Assembly: GCF_014647075.1 (NCBI RefSeq)
Contig: NZ_BMOM01000001.1
Span: 186,001-250,000 of the forward strand
From: Deinococcus aerophilus
GTDB taxonomy: Bacteria; Deinococcota; Deinococci; Deinococcales; Deinococcaceae
Reading direction: 5' to 3'
Length of the DNA: 64,000 bases
Shown here in pieces: positions 62,984-64,000 of the stretch. The translations under genes and the position numbers were made by a program. Numbering within the stretch: the first letter of the stretch is position 1; each line of letters opens with the position of its first letter. Under the pieces are notes generated by a model. That model searched no databases, was not told the origin of the DNA, and was given only the letters and a program-made list of their open reading frames with translations.

Positions 62984-64000
62984 ATGTACAGATGGCTGGG
63001 AGTGGTCGGTTGCCTGCTGGGTGCCACGGCGGGGGCGCAGAACGTGCAGGCGTGCGGCGGCACGCCGGGGCTGCCCGCCTGGGTGCAGGCGGGCGTCTAC
63101 TCGGGCACGCTGGGTAGCTCCACCGTCACGCTGGGGCTGAGTCCCCGGAACATCGATGCCAACCGCTACTTCTATGCGGGCCGCGCCGCCGATCTGTTTC
63201 TCACTCCGTTCCGGTCCGGCAACACCCTGATCCTGCAGGAGGAGGTCCGGCTGGACTATGGGGCAGAGACCACGGTGTCCGGCTGCCTGACGCTGGAACG
63301 CGACGGAACGGCGCTGCGCGGCACCTGGAAGGTGCCCGGCACCGCCCGGACCCTCAAGGTGACTCTGGAGGCCATGAACGTGGCGAAGGTGGCGCTGAAG
63401 CTGCCGGCCTCGCCGGGGCTGACCCGACTGCGGCGCAGCGATCCGCTGACCTTCTTGAAACTCAACCGCCCGTGGACGAACACGGCGGATGGCCGCCGCA
63501 CCCGGGAACCGCTGTCGGGCCTGAGCTATCCGCGGGTGCCGGGTGCGAGCCCCGCGCTGGAGCTTGTCCTGCAAGACCGGCTGCTGGAGCACGCCGCCGC
63601 GGGTTTGAACTGCAAGTCATGGCTGCCGCAAAGAGCGCAGGGCGACGACGGCTACACCCTGAATGTCGGCGTCACGCTGCTCACCTCCCGGCTGCTGAGC
63701 CTGCGCGAGGACGTGGGCTACTCGTGCGGGGGCGCCCATCCCGACAGCTCCACCACCGGCCTGATCCTCGACCGCGCCACGGGACGCCACATACCGCTGC
63801 AGACGCTGTGGCCCAGCCTCACGCCGGCCCGGCTCAAGACGCTGTACCTCGCCTTGCCCGGCACCGAGCCTGATTCCGAGTGCGACGACATCCTGCACGG
63901 AATGGAGCCCAGCTTCGCCGTCTATCTGACCCCCGCCGGGCTGAACCTGACCCCCGACTCCCTGCCCCACGTCATCGCCGCCTGCGCCGAGACGGTGATG
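62984..64000 (+). CDS. Secreted protein with RsiV-like C-terminal half, 3' end cut
   Basis: The frame runs to the window edge without a stop (339 codons visible). A signal peptide covers about 1-18 (LGVVGCLLGATAGAQ). The later part, LSLREDVGYSCGGAHPDSSTTGLILDRATGRHIPLQTLW (about 243-281), fits the DUF3298 pattern seen in RsiV-type and secreted proteins, where the GGAH turn is conserved. Several cysteines suggest disulphides. TACGCT ends 6 bases before the ATG (leaderless). Function unknown. Confidence 0.75.
   Translation, partial: MYRWLGVVGCLLGATAGAQNVQACGGTPGLPAWVQAGVYSGTLGSSTVTLGLSPRNIDANRYFYAGRAADLFLTPFRSGNTLILQEEVRLDYGAETTVSGCLTLERDGTALRGTWKVPGTARTLKVTLEAMNVAKVALKLPASPGLTRLRRSDPLTFLKLNRPWTNTADGRRTREPLSGLSYPRVPGASPALELVLQDRLLEHAAAGLNCKSWLPQRAQGDDGYTLNVGVTLLTSRLLSLREDVGYSCGGAHPDSSTTGLILDRATGRHIPLQTLWPSLTPARLKTLYLALPGTEPDSECDDILHGMEPSFAVYLTPAGLNLTPDSLPHVIAACAETVM

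Overview
The window is a GC-rich bacterial chromosome segment that reads as Deinococcus. The evidence is a glutaminyl-tRNA synthetase carrying a C-terminal YqeY-type tail, futalosine-pathway menaquinone genes (mqnA, mqnE), a LexA-like S24 repressor beside a palindrome resembling the radiation/desiccation response motif, and about twenty genes whose -10 box (TANNNT-like) sits only 6-8 bases before the start codon with no ribosome binding site. That last arrangement means leaderless transcripts, which are abundant in Deinococcus. No CRISPR array, intact insertion sequence or prophage was seen; most of the window is core chromosome with small accessory patches.

Layout. 1-5.9 kb: end of a TPR protein, glnS, a small unknown protein, a PDZ serine protease and a small membrane protein. 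6-16.4 kb: LexA-like repressor, cyclotransferase-like protein, rpsO, tRNA-Leu(GAG), SRP RNA, carbonic anhydrase, M29 aminopeptidase, rpmF, TRIC-type channel, class II photolyase, metallo-beta-lactamase fold hydrolase, trmH and apgM. 16.7-26 kb: two DUF2382 stress proteins, a 7TM-PAS-GGDEF protein, an orphan small-RNA candidate, a subtilase lipoprotein and a 1225-residue TPR/HD-GYP/TPR/GGDEF protein. 26-31 kb: groES-groEL with an HspR-type operator, divergent from a coupled operon of GGDEF-RHH fusion, deaminase, NUDIX hydrolase and histidine phosphatase. 31.9-33.6 kb: arsenic operon arsC-aquaglyceroporin-arsR. 33.7-40.3 kb: an M16 peptidase pair, menaquinone genes, and a DUF3006/ComEC-like pair. 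40.3-47.2 kb: RluA-like protein, an asymmetric heterodimeric ABC exporter, cyclophilin lipoprotein, cmk and plsC. 47.3-53.8 kb: a large subtilase with an Ig-repeat lipoprotein, an FG-GAP-like secreted protein and a Rieske protein. 53.9-64 kb: ankyrin protein with thiolase, thioesterase, a TRAP transporter (binding protein convergent with dctQM), small proteins, dcd, a metallophosphoesterase and the start of a secreted protein.

The genes touch several linked themes. Three GGDEF proteins (one also HD-GYP) suggest dense cyclic-di-GMP signalling. Protein quality control appears as groESL, the PDZ protease, two subtilases and cyclophilin. DNA-damage physiology appears as the photolyase, the LexA-like protein and dcd/NUDIX nucleotide sanitation. 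Motif-based calls are direct from the sequence; regulatory roles are inference.
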